A stretch of DNA of 64,000 nt from Azolla caroliniana (Eukaryota; Polypodiophyta). How positions within the stretch are numbered: the first letter of the stretch is position 1; each line of letters opens with the position of its first letter. Position numbers and translations under genes: made by a program. Below, piece by piece: positions 21,113 through 32,781 of this stretch. The notes beneath the pieces were generated by a model. The model did not search any database and was not told the origin of the DNA. It was given only the letters and a program-made list of their open reading frames with translations. The DNA is taken from NCBI GenBank assembly GCA_043228905.1, contig JBHGNT010000017.1, positions 16,864,001 through 16,928,000 of the forward strand, given 5' to 3'.

Positions 21113-23239
21113 ATGAGGGGGTCGGATCTTGCAGAGGCCATGGCTTCGGCCGTGGATCGGATATTGAGCACACGCGAGGGCACCGGTGCCCTCGACAGAG
21201 CCATTGAGGCGATCGTCGGTACGATCGGCCGTTTCAGCGGAAAGGATGCTACGAAGTATTTGGCGTCCTACGGGGCGGAAATGCTGATGCGGGACATTCC
21301 GGAAGAGAGGCGTCTTGCCGGGTTCCCTCGAGTGGCGATGCCGAGCATCCATGTGGAGGTGCTCGAGGTACGGGCGGAGAGCCGTACCTGGGAGGAGTTC
21401 GAAGGCCGACTCCTAGAGAAATATGGGCTGGACGACGCGCTCTGGCTTTCGAAACGGGACTTCATGGAGTGGGTGGAGTCCCCCTGCAAAGGAAGAAACG
21501 CGTCGGCACTCCTCCGGGAGTTCGAAGAACGCTTTGCGCGCCTTTCGGCGCTTGACCGAACCATTCTGGATACGAGCCGGGTCCTACTGTTCGTCAAGTC
21601 GGTGGACGAGCGGGACCGGGATCAAGTCGGCTCCTTGCTGGAAACTGAAGACCGGCTGACAACCGACTGGGCTGCGGTTAAGAGAGTTTGTGGCCGTTTC
21701 GACAAACGGCGAGAATGGGCTGACAACGGGGCGGCCGGTGCGGGCTCTGTTACAGCAAGGAGGCTTGAACCGGCACCGCAAGTGCGAAGGGAAGAAACCC
21801 GGGAATGGCTCGAAGCCGGTCCGGCTTCGACCAGCATGGTCAATGGCTCGTCCGGAGGAGCAGCGCTAGAGGAGTTGACGCGGGCGATAAAGGATGTCCA
21901 GATCGCCCAGACTTGAAGGGAAGGCGGCGAACCGGCTCGTGACCGACGGCCGGCAGCAGGGAACAGGTGCATGTGGTGCGACGAGGTCGGCCACATTCGG
22001 AAGGACTGCGGCGATTTCGCAGAGGCGTTGAGAAACCGGGTGGTGTACCTGTGGGAAGGCCGGGTGTACGCTGGCGACACCAGGAGGGCCCTGAGCCGAA
22101 ACGACCGGCGAGGAGGTATGAAGAGACTGATGGAAGAGGCAGCGGCCCGACACGTGGAGGCCATCCACTACTCGGCGTCAGCCGGTATTCGGGTCGGGGG
22201 CAGCGAGGCCCGAAAGGAGAGTAAAGACGGTTTCTGGTCGGCAATGCTGGAAGGCCTCGCCGGCGCGCGGCTGAGGAAAGATGAAACGGACCGCGCTGAG
22301 AGACAGGTCCGGGAAATAACCGGGTGGAGTGATCCGGTCGAGGAGAAGACGGGCTTCGTAGAAGCCGCTTGCCGGAACTACGAGGCTCTGGTAGAAGAAA
22401 AACGAGTGGGGAAAGCCGGAGCGGCCGGGCCCTCACAACGGTACGAGACCCGATTCGGGCAACGACGGAACGATGCCGGTGGGCCCAGCCCGCAAGATAA
22501 CCTCAGGAAGGGCGGGTACTGACTGGGGACAGAAATAGAAAGGACTACGGACCTACGAAAGGTCCTAGAAGAACGGATCCTCGACAGCAAAGTGGAGCTG
22601 TCATTACGGGAGGTGCTAGGGATCGCCAAGAAGGAGTTCCACGACTCCATTTTAGACTTGGTGAAACGGAAGAGACTGTCGACGGAGACGGAACCGGAAA
22701 GACCGGTGGAGGTGCGGACGACGCACATCGACGACTCGGCGCTGGAAGATGAGTGGGCGGAGAGCCACTATTCGAGGCCACACTGGGCCCGAGCGACCAC
22801 GGAGACCCCGGTAAAGATCGGAGATGTTCAGGAAGCGGTGGTGGCGTTGGTGGACCACGGTTCGGAAATAAACCTAATGTCCATGGACTTCTATAAGAAG
22901 GGAAAGTGGCCGATCAACACCAAGCACGGGTGGAAGATACGGGCGGCGACGCGCGCCACCGAGGAACTGCACGGGGCCTGCCCGAATGTGCGAGTAAAGA
23001 TCGGCGACGTCGAGATTGACCAGCACTTCTTCGTACAGGAGACGTCCTCGCATCCGGTCATATTAGGGGAACCATACATCACGGCGGCGAGAATGGAGAC
23101 CAAGGTGCTGGACAAAGGTTCGGCCTACGCGAGGGTCAAAAGCCAGGACGGGCGCCATTCGGTGCAATTTCTGACGGTGCGGCCGAACCACGAGAGAAAC
23201 CGCGAATCCCTCGGTGGCAAGAGCCGGGAGGATTTTTAG
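21113..23239 (+). pseudogene. G1 Gag and aspartic protease
   Basis: One frame from the ATG at 21113 to the TAG at 23237 encodes Gag and protease, broken by in-frame TGA codons at 21914 and 22520. Gag includes a helical capsid-like part and a CCHC knuckle (CMWCDEVGHIRKDC) near 21970. The protease near 22840-23110 reads VVALVDHGSEINLM, so the usual D-T/S-G active site is DHG. It ends with the typical VILGEPYI flap region. G2 ends its frame at the equivalent place (RNRESLGG/RNRDSLGG, then DF and stop), so a separate Gag-protease frame is probably the normal layout of this family. Confidence 0.8.
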
Positions 23240-23318
23240 AGAGGGCTGCCAAGGCGTGGGGCCGAGACAGCCCGGACACTCGGAAAAGACCCCACGACTG
23301 TACGATAGGTAGGGGATT

Positions 23319-26300
23319 TTGCTTCTCCGACAATGGAGGGTGTATGATAGTCGGCACCGTCGGCCGAGAAAAGACAAGGGCGGAAGTGCGACTTCGAGCG
23401 TGCGGAGTTCTCGGCCCGGACGAGGAAATCAGCGGAGCCGTGGAGGCGTCTCCTTCGATGACACCTTGGGAATGCTGAGGAAGGTAGCCGGAGAAGACCT
23501 TAACGAAGACCGGACGATACCAGTATGTTCCAAAGAGATGTACGAAGTCATCGCGAACTTCAGTCGGGGGCTCGGGTCGGATCGGACGGCCCGGGTTAGC
23601 ATGAGGTACAAGATTGTGGACCGGAAGGTAAGGCCAGTCGCGGCACCCTTGCCGGAGGGCAGCGAGTCCCGAATCAGAGGGGTGGCGTCGGACCCCAGTT
23701 TACGAGATCCAGCCTGCGTAGGACACACCTTCACCGACGGAACGCTCCGGGAGCTCAAAATCGGTGGGGGCGGGTTCCTACTGCCGGCGGAGGAAGACCG
23801 GTTTCGGAGAATGCTCAGAAGGCACGGGAAAGCCTTTGCATTCTCACCGGAAGAGATCAGGTGCGTAGACCCGACGATCGTGGAGCCGATGGTGATATTC
23901 ACGGTACCGCATGTACCGTGGAATCTCAAGCCGATTCTAGTACCGAGAGCTCACATCCAGAAGTTGATGGAGCTGTTGAGGCAGAAAGTCGATATGGGCA
24001 TTCTCGAACCGTCGAGTGCCCCATACTCGAACCGATGGTTTACCGTACCAAAGAAAAACGGAACATTGCGCTTCATTCAGGACCTGCAGCCGGTCAACAG
24101 AGTGACCATCCGGAACGTAGGAATCGGACCGACCATAGACGAGTTCGCGGAGGCCTTCGCCGGAAGGTCGATTTACTCGGTCGGTGATCTGTACTCGGGG
24201 TACGACCAGTTCCAGCTAGCCGTGGAGAGCAGAGACATTACGACGATGCGAACTCCCCTCGGCCTAGTGCAAATGTGTACCCTGCCACAAGGAGGGACCA
24301 ACTCGGTGGCCCACATGGTGAATGCAATGAACAAAGTACTGAGGGATTGCATCCCGGACATCACCATGCCGTTTCTAGACGACATCCCCATAAAGGGGTG
24401 CCCGGTGGAAGAGAAGGACGAGACACTCGGGCCGGACGGATGCCGGCGATTCGTAGCAACACACATCGACGACTGCGAGAAGGTGCTACAAAGGCTAGAG
24501 GATGCGAGGCTCACCTTCTCCGGGGAGAAATCGGCCTTCGGGCAATCAGAAATCCTGGTGGTCGGGCATCTATGTGGACCATATGGCCGGAAGCCGTCTC
24601 CGGCAAAGGTAGAAGCCATCTCCGCGATGAAGACCGACTGTAGCTCGGTTACGGAAGTTCGGAGGTTCCTGGGAGCATGCGCGTTCTACCACATATGGAT
24701 CCCGCATTACGCCCACGTTACGGAGCCACAATACGGGTTGCTGAAGAAGGGGCAAAGATTCGAGTGGCGAGACGAGCACACGGGGTCGGTCCGGAAGCTG
24801 AAGGAAGCTCTTACGGCAGCTCCGGCACTCCGGAAGGCTGTCTACGAGAAGGGTACCCCGGTATACATAACGGTGGATACGAGCCCGACCGGGATCGGAT
24901 GGGTCGTCAACCAAGAAGACGAGGACGGCACCCGGTTCCCGATCCGATTCGGCGCTAAGGTCCTCAGTGAGCGACAACGAGGGTACGCCCAGGTTAAACG
25001 CGAACTCTGGGGTATCATTTCGGCGGTAAAGGCGGACAAAGACTACCTGATCGGGACAGAAGTGATTATCGAGACGGATTGCCTGCCGATTCTCGGCATG
25101 GTTTCCGGATGCGCGACACCGGACCTGGCGATGCTCAGGTGGATAGCGTACATCAAGTCCCTGGACCCGGAGATACGACACATTTCCGGAAAGGACAACG
25201 CCATGGCCGACATGCTTTCGAGGGCGAGGGCGGCATGGTTTCGGAGGACGAAGATGTCGGCGTGGACTTCTTCGAGGCGGCGTACGTGACGACCGATGGG
25301 ACGAGCACTCCGGCACTTAACGACTTCGACGAGAGCAAGTACGACGGCGAGTGGCTCCAGATCGGTGGATTCTTGAGGACAATGACGCCGGATGCGTCAT
25401 GGACGAAGGACGAGGTCAACCGGATCCGGAAGAAAGCTTACCGATTCTTTCTCCGGGACGGATTATGGAAGCACCCGAAGAAGAGGGACGGCGCTCCGCT
25501 CCGGGTGGTGGCGATGAAGGAAGAACAGGAGGAGTTGATGACGGCCTACCACGACAGCCCTTGGGCCGGACACCGTGGAACCTGGGCCACGTTCGAGAAG
25601 ATAAAGGGGAAGTACTGGTGGCCGGGACTGTACCGGGACGTGCATTGATTCGTGACAACTTGCGAGAGCTGTCAGATGCACTCCATAGTCCGACACCGGG
25701 ACGAACTTCACCCTACGTACCCTCCGACCATCCACTTCAAATGGATGGTAGACCTGGTAACGATGCCGATAGGAGTAGGACAGATGCGGTATCTGGTCCT
25801 GGCTCGGGAAGATCTAACGAACCAGGTGGAAGGCCGGGCCCTTCAGAACAAAACGATTGCAGCCGTATGTCGGTTCCTGCTCGAGGACGTAATATGCCGG
25901 TACGGGTGCGTCGGGAAGATCGTGGCTGATCGCGGGGAGTTGGACACCGAAGAGGCCGAGGAGCTATTCGACCGGTTAGGGGTCAAGCTCTCGCTTACCA
26001 CTGCGTACAATCCAGAGGCAAATGGGAAGGTGGAGCGTGGACACGGACCGATCGTCAAGGCGTTAGTTCGGGCATGCGGAGGTCAAGTCGGGAACTGGCC
26101 GCGGCTACTGCCTTACACGTTGTGGGCTGACCGGACTATGCACAGTTCGGTAACCGGATTCATGCCGGCAGAGCTCATGTTTGGGCAGAAGCCGATCATG
26201 CCGATCGAACGTACGGTCTCCTCATGGGCAACCGTGGACTGGAGAGACGAGATGAGCCGGGAGGAACTGTTGACGGCGCGCATACGACAGCTCGAGCGGA

Positions 26301-26686
26301 GACCGGAGGACGTGGAGCAGGCTGCGGAAAAGCTTCGGGTGGCCAGGACGAGGAACAAAGCCCGGTTCGACCGGACGCACCGGCTCCGACCGAAGAAGAT
26401 CGAGGAAGGCGACTGGGTGCTAGTCTACGACAGCAGCCTCGACAACCAGCACCGAGCGACACGGAAATTCGCAAGAAGGTGGTTCGGGCCTTACGTGGTA
26501 CAAAGCGCCAACGACAACGGGACGTACCATATGGCGGAACTCAACGGCTCAAGAATGGCGGTACCGGTAGTTGGGAAGCGGATCAAGACGTTCAAGAAGC
26601 GTCACGACGACGAGCCGGATCCGGATAGCCTGGATCGGGACGACGGACGATCCAAAACCGAAGAAGAACCGACGAGTGGGGAATAA
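23319..26686 (+). pseudogene. G1 reverse transcriptase, RNase H and integrase
   Basis: The reverse transcriptase core runs from about 23930 (ILEPSSAPYSNRWFTVPKK, QDLQPVNRVT, YSGYDQFQL, LPQGGTNSV), with FLDD at the catalytic site instead of YxDD. RNase H follows (ITVDTSPTGIGW, IIETDCLPI, HISGKDNAMADMLSR). A frameshift near 25230 moves the frame. The integrase then shows HHCC (HDSPWAGH, CESCQ), a TGA at 25646 inside that region, the D-D-E residues (WMVDLVTMP, VADRGEL, NGKVERGHG) and a GPY motif (RRWFGPYVV). The FLDDIPIKG motif and HGW-type protease resemble gypsy elements known from fungi more than common seed-plant lineages. Confidence 0.8.
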
Positions 26687-26746
26687 AGGCTGGACCGGTT
26701 TTCTCCGTCCCAACTCGATTTAGCGCATGCCGGTGGATGCGCGGTT

Positions 26747-26759
26747 AGGTGGGGGTGGA
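26747..26759 (+). promoter_or_regulatory. G1 polypurine tract
   Basis: AGGTGGGGGTGGA directly precedes the 3' LTR. Confidence 0.75.
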
Positions 26760-27319
26760 TGTCGTGAAGAAAACCGTCCACAAGCGGAATCGGTGCACCA
26801 GAGCGTAGGAACCGGCTCTTCATGCACGTGCGCCTTATGTTGTACATAGGAGATCCTAGGCGGGCAGATTCGGTAGGTAGGAAGTAAAGGGGAAACGGCT
26901 CCTTCCTAGCCTATAAAAAGAAGGGAGACGAGGAGGAGAAAAGGGGATCGCGGAGAGTCGAGGACGAAGTGCTGTCGGTTTGCGTGCGAAGGCTTCTCTC
27001 TCTCTCTCTCTTTCTGGTTGCAAACGCCATAGCTTCCTTCTGCGCAGGTTTCGGGAGGCCCGCGCTGCTCTGAGGAATCCCCGAGTGCTTCCGGCAGCAC
27101 CTCCAACCTACTCATTCCCCTCTGTGCGTTTACAAGCAGGTATCGGCATCTGTTCGCCGGCCTGTTCGGTTGTAACCGACTTCGTGTTTTGTTGTCTTCG
27201 TGTTCTTGTTGTTTGTCTTGTCAATACATACATACTTTCGTGTCTTTCTGTGTCGCTGTCCCACTCACGTCTTTACGTCGAAGGGCCGTGTCCCTGTGAA
27301 TCTACGCTCGCACGTAGTG

Positions 27320-27369
<50 letters not shown>

Positions 27370-27432
27370 TCTTCGGTACAGGACCCCCGAGGTCCCGCCT
27401 CACTCCACGCATCCGCGAGGAATACCTCGACA
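26760..27432 (+). repeat. G1 3' LTR
   Basis: 673 bp, nearly identical to the 5' LTR over the shared part. It has a TATA box near 26911 and CT microsatellites near 26995 and 27325, and ends CCTCGACA. The low divergence suggests a fairly recent insertion. Confidence 0.88.
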
Positions 27433-27648
27433 CCGGGTAGCCAGATCAGAGCGGTAACCGAAAGCCTAGTAGTAGCCTAGACTACTAGGTAATCATTGTC
27501 TCGTAGTTAGTGTCAATCGCACATAGGAATATTGAAGTACCTGTCAGTACTTCTATCAGTCCTTATGGACTTGTATAAATAGTGTTGTTTAGCACGTTGT
27601 ATGTACACAGAGTTTTAGAGTGATATTTTGAATTGAGTTTATGTTCTG

Positions 27649-27679
<31 letters not shown>

Positions 27680-27795
27680 TCTCCCCCACGCGTATTCTCT
27701 GTGGGTTAAGCTACTCCATTTAACCTTCATTTTATTCTTTGTTGCTATCCGACTAAGCCGGTTCTGTCTAACGATTCCGCACGTTTACATTCATA
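27433..27795 (+). repeat. copia B 3' LTR, right part
   Basis: Resumes the LTR split by G1 (TAGTTAGTGTCA, GGACTTGTATAAATAGTG with a TATA box, GAATTGAGTTTATG, CT run, TTAAGCT). It is clearly more diverged from the other two copies than they are from each other. The right limit is uncertain because the terminal TTTGTTTCTACA is not intact. Confidence 0.65.
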
Positions 27796-28049
27796 GAGAG
27801 AAACTCACCAACTGGTTGTTCATCCGTCATTTTATAATTGACAAGTTCTTGAAGTGTGTGGGCTTGTTGAGCATCATTTTTAGGTTCATCGATTGTTTGT
27901 AGATACTTCCACATTTCTTGTGTGTAATTGTGAAATGCAATCCCTTTGACATCTTATAGTATGTGAGGTGAGAGTGTAATTGATTGAAATGCAATGAGCT
28001 TATGACAACATTGTAGAAAACAAGGATATATAATGGCAGGATTATGACA

Positions 28050-28061
28050 TAGGAAACACTA
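28050..28061. repeat. target duplication, left copy, of the small element
   Basis: TAGGAAACACTA, identical to 28440-28451. Confidence 0.75.
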
Positions 28062-28439
28062 GGGATCGACAACGGTTCGGTTTAGGCTTAGCCGGTTTGG
28101 CTTGGATAAGGCCAAACCGGTTAAGGCTAAAACGTTTTGGGGGTTTTCAAACCTGAACCAAACCAAACCAAACCAATCCCTAAACCGCTTTGTGAACCGG
28201 CTTGGAAACCGGTTTGGGAGAAAACAACAATACTATTACAATGAATAGTCAACTTCATACCATAATTTTATTACAATTAAATCACTTAAACAGCTTATCT
28301 GGTTTGAGCCAGTTTGGGAGGTTAAAGCCAAGCTGAACTGAGCTCAAACCGTTAAGGTAGGCTCAAGCCTAAGCCGACCCGAGCCGCTTAGCCAGTTTAG
28401 CCAAACGGTTTAGGCTTGAGCCGAGCCATAGCCAATCCC
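28062..28439. mobile_element. 378-bp non-autonomous inverted-repeat element
   Basis: The outer parts form an imperfect inverted repeat (GGGATCGACAACGGTTCGG against GGGATTGGCTATGGCTCGG), and the interior is a set of diverged AACCGGTTTGG/CCAAACCGGTT motifs. It is flanked by the 12-bp direct repeat TAGGAAACACTA. A long duplication points to a Mutator-like non-autonomous element, though part of the 12 bp could belong to the ends. No coding sequence. Confidence 0.65.
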
Positions 28440-28451
28440 TAGGAAACACTA

Positions 28452-29604
28452 CAAGAAAGAGATTGTTGATAGAAAATCAGTCAAAATGCTAGATATAACA
28501 ACCATATCTTATTCATAAGTAGATTCCCCACATTAATGTACAAGAGTTCTCTCTTCCTCACTCTCAAAAAAAGACAACTATATGTAAATACAAACATATT
28601 GGTATATGTAGAACACTATTTATAGGGGGAAGGCCAATCAACCCAAGATCAATCATACTAAGGTAGTTTCAACCCAATCATCCAAAGTAGTAAGATACAA
28701 GGTTTTACATGTTGAAACCCTCCAAGTCCGTAGAACCATCGAGTTTCAATCCAAGGTAGTGATTGTTTTACATGTTGAAACTTTAGGCGTTCTAATAAAA
28801 ACAACTCTTTATATCAGTTCAATGCGTGATACACCTATTTTTCCCAATGTCTTGAGAGTAGTTGAAATTCTCGTTAGCATCAAAAAAGAAAAGTAATGTA
28901 ATGGAAGACTTTCATTGTGAAGAAAGTACACAATTATGTTTCTATTTGGTGATAATGTACACTAGATAAAGAAGTGTTGGACATTCATCATGAAGTTCAT
29001 TGACACAATTGTACAAGAGGTGTTTGATAACCAGAACCTTGTTGGACATTTCCTATATGTGTCCATTGACTTTTCAATATATCTAGAACATTCTAGACTT
29101 TTCTTAATGATGACTCACATATCCACTTCTACTATGGTTTATGATGTAGTAATTGAATCCCTTGCTATAAAAAATATGGGGACATATACCCTTCTCTCTG
29201 CATCTACACCACTTATGTAAGAATGTTGGAAATTTGGTCATAACTTGAAATTTAGTGTTGAAATGACCAACATTTTACTTATTCTAGATTCAATTATTTG
29301 TTTATGAATGTTGATATTTAGAGAGTTATTGTAAAGTGTTGGATATTCTTAGATCATTGTAAAGATGCCTAGAATACTAACAAATCCTTGTTATTAGTAT
29401 TTCTAACACTATTGCTAACATGTCATTGTTTTTGACAATGTGTCAAAAATGTTGGCATTTAGGAGAAATGCTGACATTTACAACAATATTGTAGAAAAAG
29501 TAGATTTGCATTCTTTTCCGACATTTTTATCGAGATGTTCTAGGTATGTAGTAGCTACTATGCCATTATGTTGTGGACTAATCACAAGGACTTAAAATTA
29601 TAGC
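28452..29604. other. gene-free AT-rich stretch
   Basis: No gene is recognisable. A 76-codon open frame at 28990-29220 has no known motif. Around 29240-29500 short variants of AATGTTGGACATTT and ATGTTGGCATTT recur. The last five bases (ATAGC, 29600-29604) are the duplicated target of copia B. Confidence 0.4.
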
Positions 29605-30003
29605 TGTAGAAACAAATAGCATGCGGAAGCAATAGAAAACAGAAAGCAGAAAATAGGTTTAATGGAGAGCTTAACAGTACGCGGGAGAGACAGAGAGAGA
29701 GAGAGAGCACACAGAAACTCAATTCAGAAAATACTACTCAGTCTGTACATCGTATGTGTTCAGTGAACACTTTTATACAAGTCCATCCGAATTGACAGAA
29801 GTGCGGTGTACTTCAATGCTCACACGAGCGTCTGACACTAACTATGAGATATTAACTCCCTAGTAGACTAGCTTCTACTTGGCTTCCGGTTACTGCTTGA
29901 TCCAGCTAACCGGCTCCCCAACTCATCGGCTCACCCTTCTAGATGCCGATCCGGCTCAGGCTTATTCAGCCGATAAGGATCCACTCGAGCTTGCCGCTCA
30001 ACA
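29605..30003 (-). repeat. copia B 3' LTR
   Basis: 399 bp, TGTTGAGCGG...TTTCTACA on the minus strand, with a TATA box (TTGTATAAAAG) and a GA/CT run. A polypurine tract (GAGGGGGAG) lies directly upstream at 30004-30012 and is repeated near 30072. Confidence 0.88.
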
Positions 30004-30064
30004 CTCCCCCTCAAGCTCAATTTGAGGTTGAATCGTAGTGTCAGTTTCTATGGCAGCCTATCGC

Positions 30065-31075
30065 TCAACACTCCCCCTCCTTCTGTAGAACCGAATCGGC
30101 TGTCTCCGATTCGTTCCAGCTCTTGTCCGAATCGGTTGCTCCCGATTCGTCTTCTGGTTCCAAGCCCTTCACCACATCGGACCATGTCCGGGTCTTGGCC
30201 TTCTTCTTCCGGTTGGCTCTATCCTTCTTGACTCTACCTCCACTGCCTCTTGTTCCGACTTGTTTGGATGTGTCAACTTCCTTTGTCAACTCAGCTCCTT
30301 TCTTCTTCTTGTCTCTCCCCTTGTCGGTTCTTCCCCCACCGATGCAATCGGCAGTCTCTTTGCCTTTGCCCGTTCTGGTGGTGTCTTTGCCCATTCTCTC
30401 CCTCAAGTGTGGCACGTCGAGATGCTGAACACCAAGCATTTCAGTGAAGTGCTGCAACTTGTCCGATCCGAGCGGTTTGGTGAAGATGTCGGCAACTTGC
30501 CGATCCGTATGAACATACCGAAGTTCGACTTCATCGCTTAGGACACGCTCATGCATGAAGTGGTAGTGCACTTCGATGTGCTTTGTGCGAGCATGGAATG
30601 CGGGGTTCTTGGCGAGCTGCATGCTGCTTATGTTGTCGTAGTACATCAGGATCAGGGTTGGCACCTCGATTCTGAGGTCTTGCAACAGTCGCCGAAGCCA
30701 AATGGCTTCACAGGTGGCAACGGTAGTGCCTCGGTATTCAGCCTCAGTGCTTGACAGAGCCACTGTTGGCTGCTTTTTGTTGCTCCACGCAACAATTGCG
30801 CTACGAAGGGAAAACATATAGCCGAAAGTGGAATGACGATCTGATGCATCGCTGGCCCAGTCGGCATCCGTGTAGCCGACTAACTCTTCGGTCATACCTC
30901 GCCGATATAACATTCCCCGGTCCTTCGTGCCGCTCAAATACCACAGTATTCGATGCACGCACTGAAGATGCTCAACGGTCGGCTTCTGCATGAATTGACT
31001 AATCACACCGACCGGATAGCTGACAATTTGTCGAATATATAAGGCTTCCGACAATTTGTCGAAACCGGTTCTCAT
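30065..31075 (-). pseudogene. copia B RNase H and C-terminal extension
   Basis: Encodes the end of reverse transcriptase and RNase H (GYTDADWASDASDRHSTFGY, LSSTEAEYRG, CEAIWLRRLLQDL, DRQVADIFTKPL). The frame continues for about 110 residues beyond the usual copia end, rich in Lys, Glu, Arg and Ser (KTRTWSDVVKGLEPEDE). The same extension is seen at 19.7-20.1 kb. The segment itself is open but is cut off from the upstream reverse transcriptase by frame breaks near 31080-31330. Confidence 0.8.
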
Positions 31076-31079
31076 CGCA

Positions 31080-31957
31080 AGCCGGTCCGGAGTTGGGATA
31101 GAGCTTCTATTTCCAGTCCAAGGGTGTAGAAATAGGGCGGCATTCCGTCATGCTAAACTTGTACAACATATTCAACACATAGTGTCTTTGTGAGAGCAAT
31201 ATGCCATCGGGGGTTCGGATCACCTCGATCCCAAGGAAATAGTGAAGGTCCCCCAGGTCCTTCATCTCAAATGCGTCCCACAGCTGGAACTTGACTCAGT
31301 TGATTTCATCGAGTCTAGGTCCAGTGATGACTAACTCGTCAACATACAGCACGATGCAAACCGGATCGTCCGGACCTTCCTGGATGAACAACGAAGAGTC
31401 GGACTTGGAGGCCGCAAACCCCACTTACACAATCGGTGCGTAATCTTTGCATTCCAAGCTTGGGGGGCTTGCTTCAGGCCATAAAGTGACTTCTTCAGCC
31501 GGCATACAACCGACTTGTTCATCTCCGATTGAAAACTAGGAGGTTGGGTCATAAAGAACTCTTCTTCTAGATTGCCTTGAAGAAATGCATTCTTCACGTC
31601 CATCTGGTGAAGATGCCACTCCCTTGCCGTAGCAACCGCCAGCTCCACACGAACCGTCGTCATCTTCGCTATCGGAGCGAAGGTCTCGTCGTAGTCGATT
31701 CCATGGGTCTATGCGTATCCCTTTTCCACTAACCAGGCCTTGTACCAGTTAACTGAACCATCAGCGTTGTACTTTACCTTGTACACCCACTTGCATTTGA
31801 TCGGTTTACTATGACAGGGAGGGTCAACCAGGTCCCATGTATTGTTGGCATCAAGTGCCCCCATCTCTTCCTCCATAGCGGCACGCCAATTTTCCTCCCT
31901 TGCCGCTTCTGTGTAGCTCTTCGGCTCACGCACTTCCACCACCTAGGTCAAGTACGC
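31080..31957 (-). pseudogene. copia B reverse transcriptase fragment
   Basis: Shows copia reverse transcriptase motifs (NNTWDLVDPP, KCKWVYKVKYNADGS, QMDVKNAFLQGNLEEE, KKSLYGLKQAPQAW). The catalytic YVDD reads YVDE near 31345. Stops near 31709 and 31940 and frame changes near 31420 break it. The upstream part was separated by the G2 insertion at 31957. Confidence 0.78.
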
Positions 31958-32709
31958 TGTCGTGAAGATTTTCAGTGATAGTGTGAAACTTGTAAGAAAC
32001 ATACGAAATTGAGTGTGGTTCCTCTCACGAAATATAAACAATACTAGTAAAGATACTATTTTAAATAAGTTTAATATCTTGGTACAAAAAGATAGAGGTC
32101 TTGCAGAGCTTCTTAATGTGCTTTACTACGTAGGAAACGAACATCTAAGTGTCAAGTTATGTAGGTCAGGACAAATAAGGAACCCACCATATATAAGGCA
32201 GAACAAAAGCTATTATGTTTGTGTCTATGTGAGGAGCACACATGTTCCAGAGACTTGGGCAGTTGCAGAAAGCCAACGTGAGACCCAAGAGATGGACGGT
32301 GGTGATACCCATGTAGGACACTCCATCTAGAGACTTGGGCAGTTTCGTTGAGAACCAACGTGGGACCCAAGAGATAGATGGTAGGAAATGAATGTAAAAT
32401 TGAAAGGCAAAAAAATAGAATTTAAAATTTGGATGTAATGGATGTTATGTTTTTTTTCAAGACTTTAAGAAGAAGAAAAAATCGTTCTCCATTTGATTAT
32501 ATATCTTGTCTCTCAAATCTAAAGTTAAAAGTTCGATCTTATCTCTCTCACTCTCTATCTCTCACCATATTCATTTTATCTCAATCTCTCTCCCTCAATC
32601 CATCTTAAATCCTTTCTCGCTAAAGCTAGAGCGTGCTTCGAGTCCTTCCGGTCTAGAACCCCGGCGGTTCCGCCTCACGATCCACACATAGTGTCAGATC
32701 TTCACGACA
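31958..32709 (+). repeat. G2 5' LTR
   Basis: 752 bp, with a TATA-like CATATATAAGG near 32188. Compared with the 3' LTR it differs by several small indels, including about 40 bp present near 36230-36270 only in the 3' copy. Confidence 0.85.
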
Positions 32710-32717
32710 TAACCAAG

Positions 32718-32735
32718 TGGTGAACCCAATGTGAA
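32718..32735 (+). promoter_or_regulatory. G2 primer binding site
   Basis: TGGTGAACCCAATGTGAA, 8 bp inside the LTR; it matches the G1 site at 16 of 18 positions. Confidence 0.7.
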
Positions 32736-32781
32736 AGAGGCGGCAGGAAGGATCAAATCAAGGATCAAGCGATATTTGGAG

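Larger units (their letters stand above)
20455..27432 (+). mobile_element. G1: gypsy (Ty3) LTR retrotransposon, near full length
   Basis: LTRs of 614 and 673 bp begin TGTCGTGAAG and end in (C/T)(C/T)(A/C)GACA. The element is flanked by CCGG on both sides (20451-20454 and 27433-27436), a 4-bp duplication. The internal order is primer site, Gag with zinc knuckle, aspartic protease, reverse transcriptase, RNase H, integrase and polypurine tract, the Ty3/gypsy order. It is much more GC-rich than its surroundings. It carries a few stops and one frameshift. It split the copia B LTR that surrounds it. Confidence 0.9.

Noticed and set aside
20601-21173. Several open frames over the G1 LTR, including serine-leucine repeat proteins
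   Set aside because: They lie in the LTR and translate CT microsatellites; the same frames recur in the 3' LTR.
21266-22782. Long minus-strand open frames opposite the G1 gag
   Set aside because: They are shadows of GC-rich coding sequence on the other strand and lack any domain, while the plus strand has clear Gag motifs.
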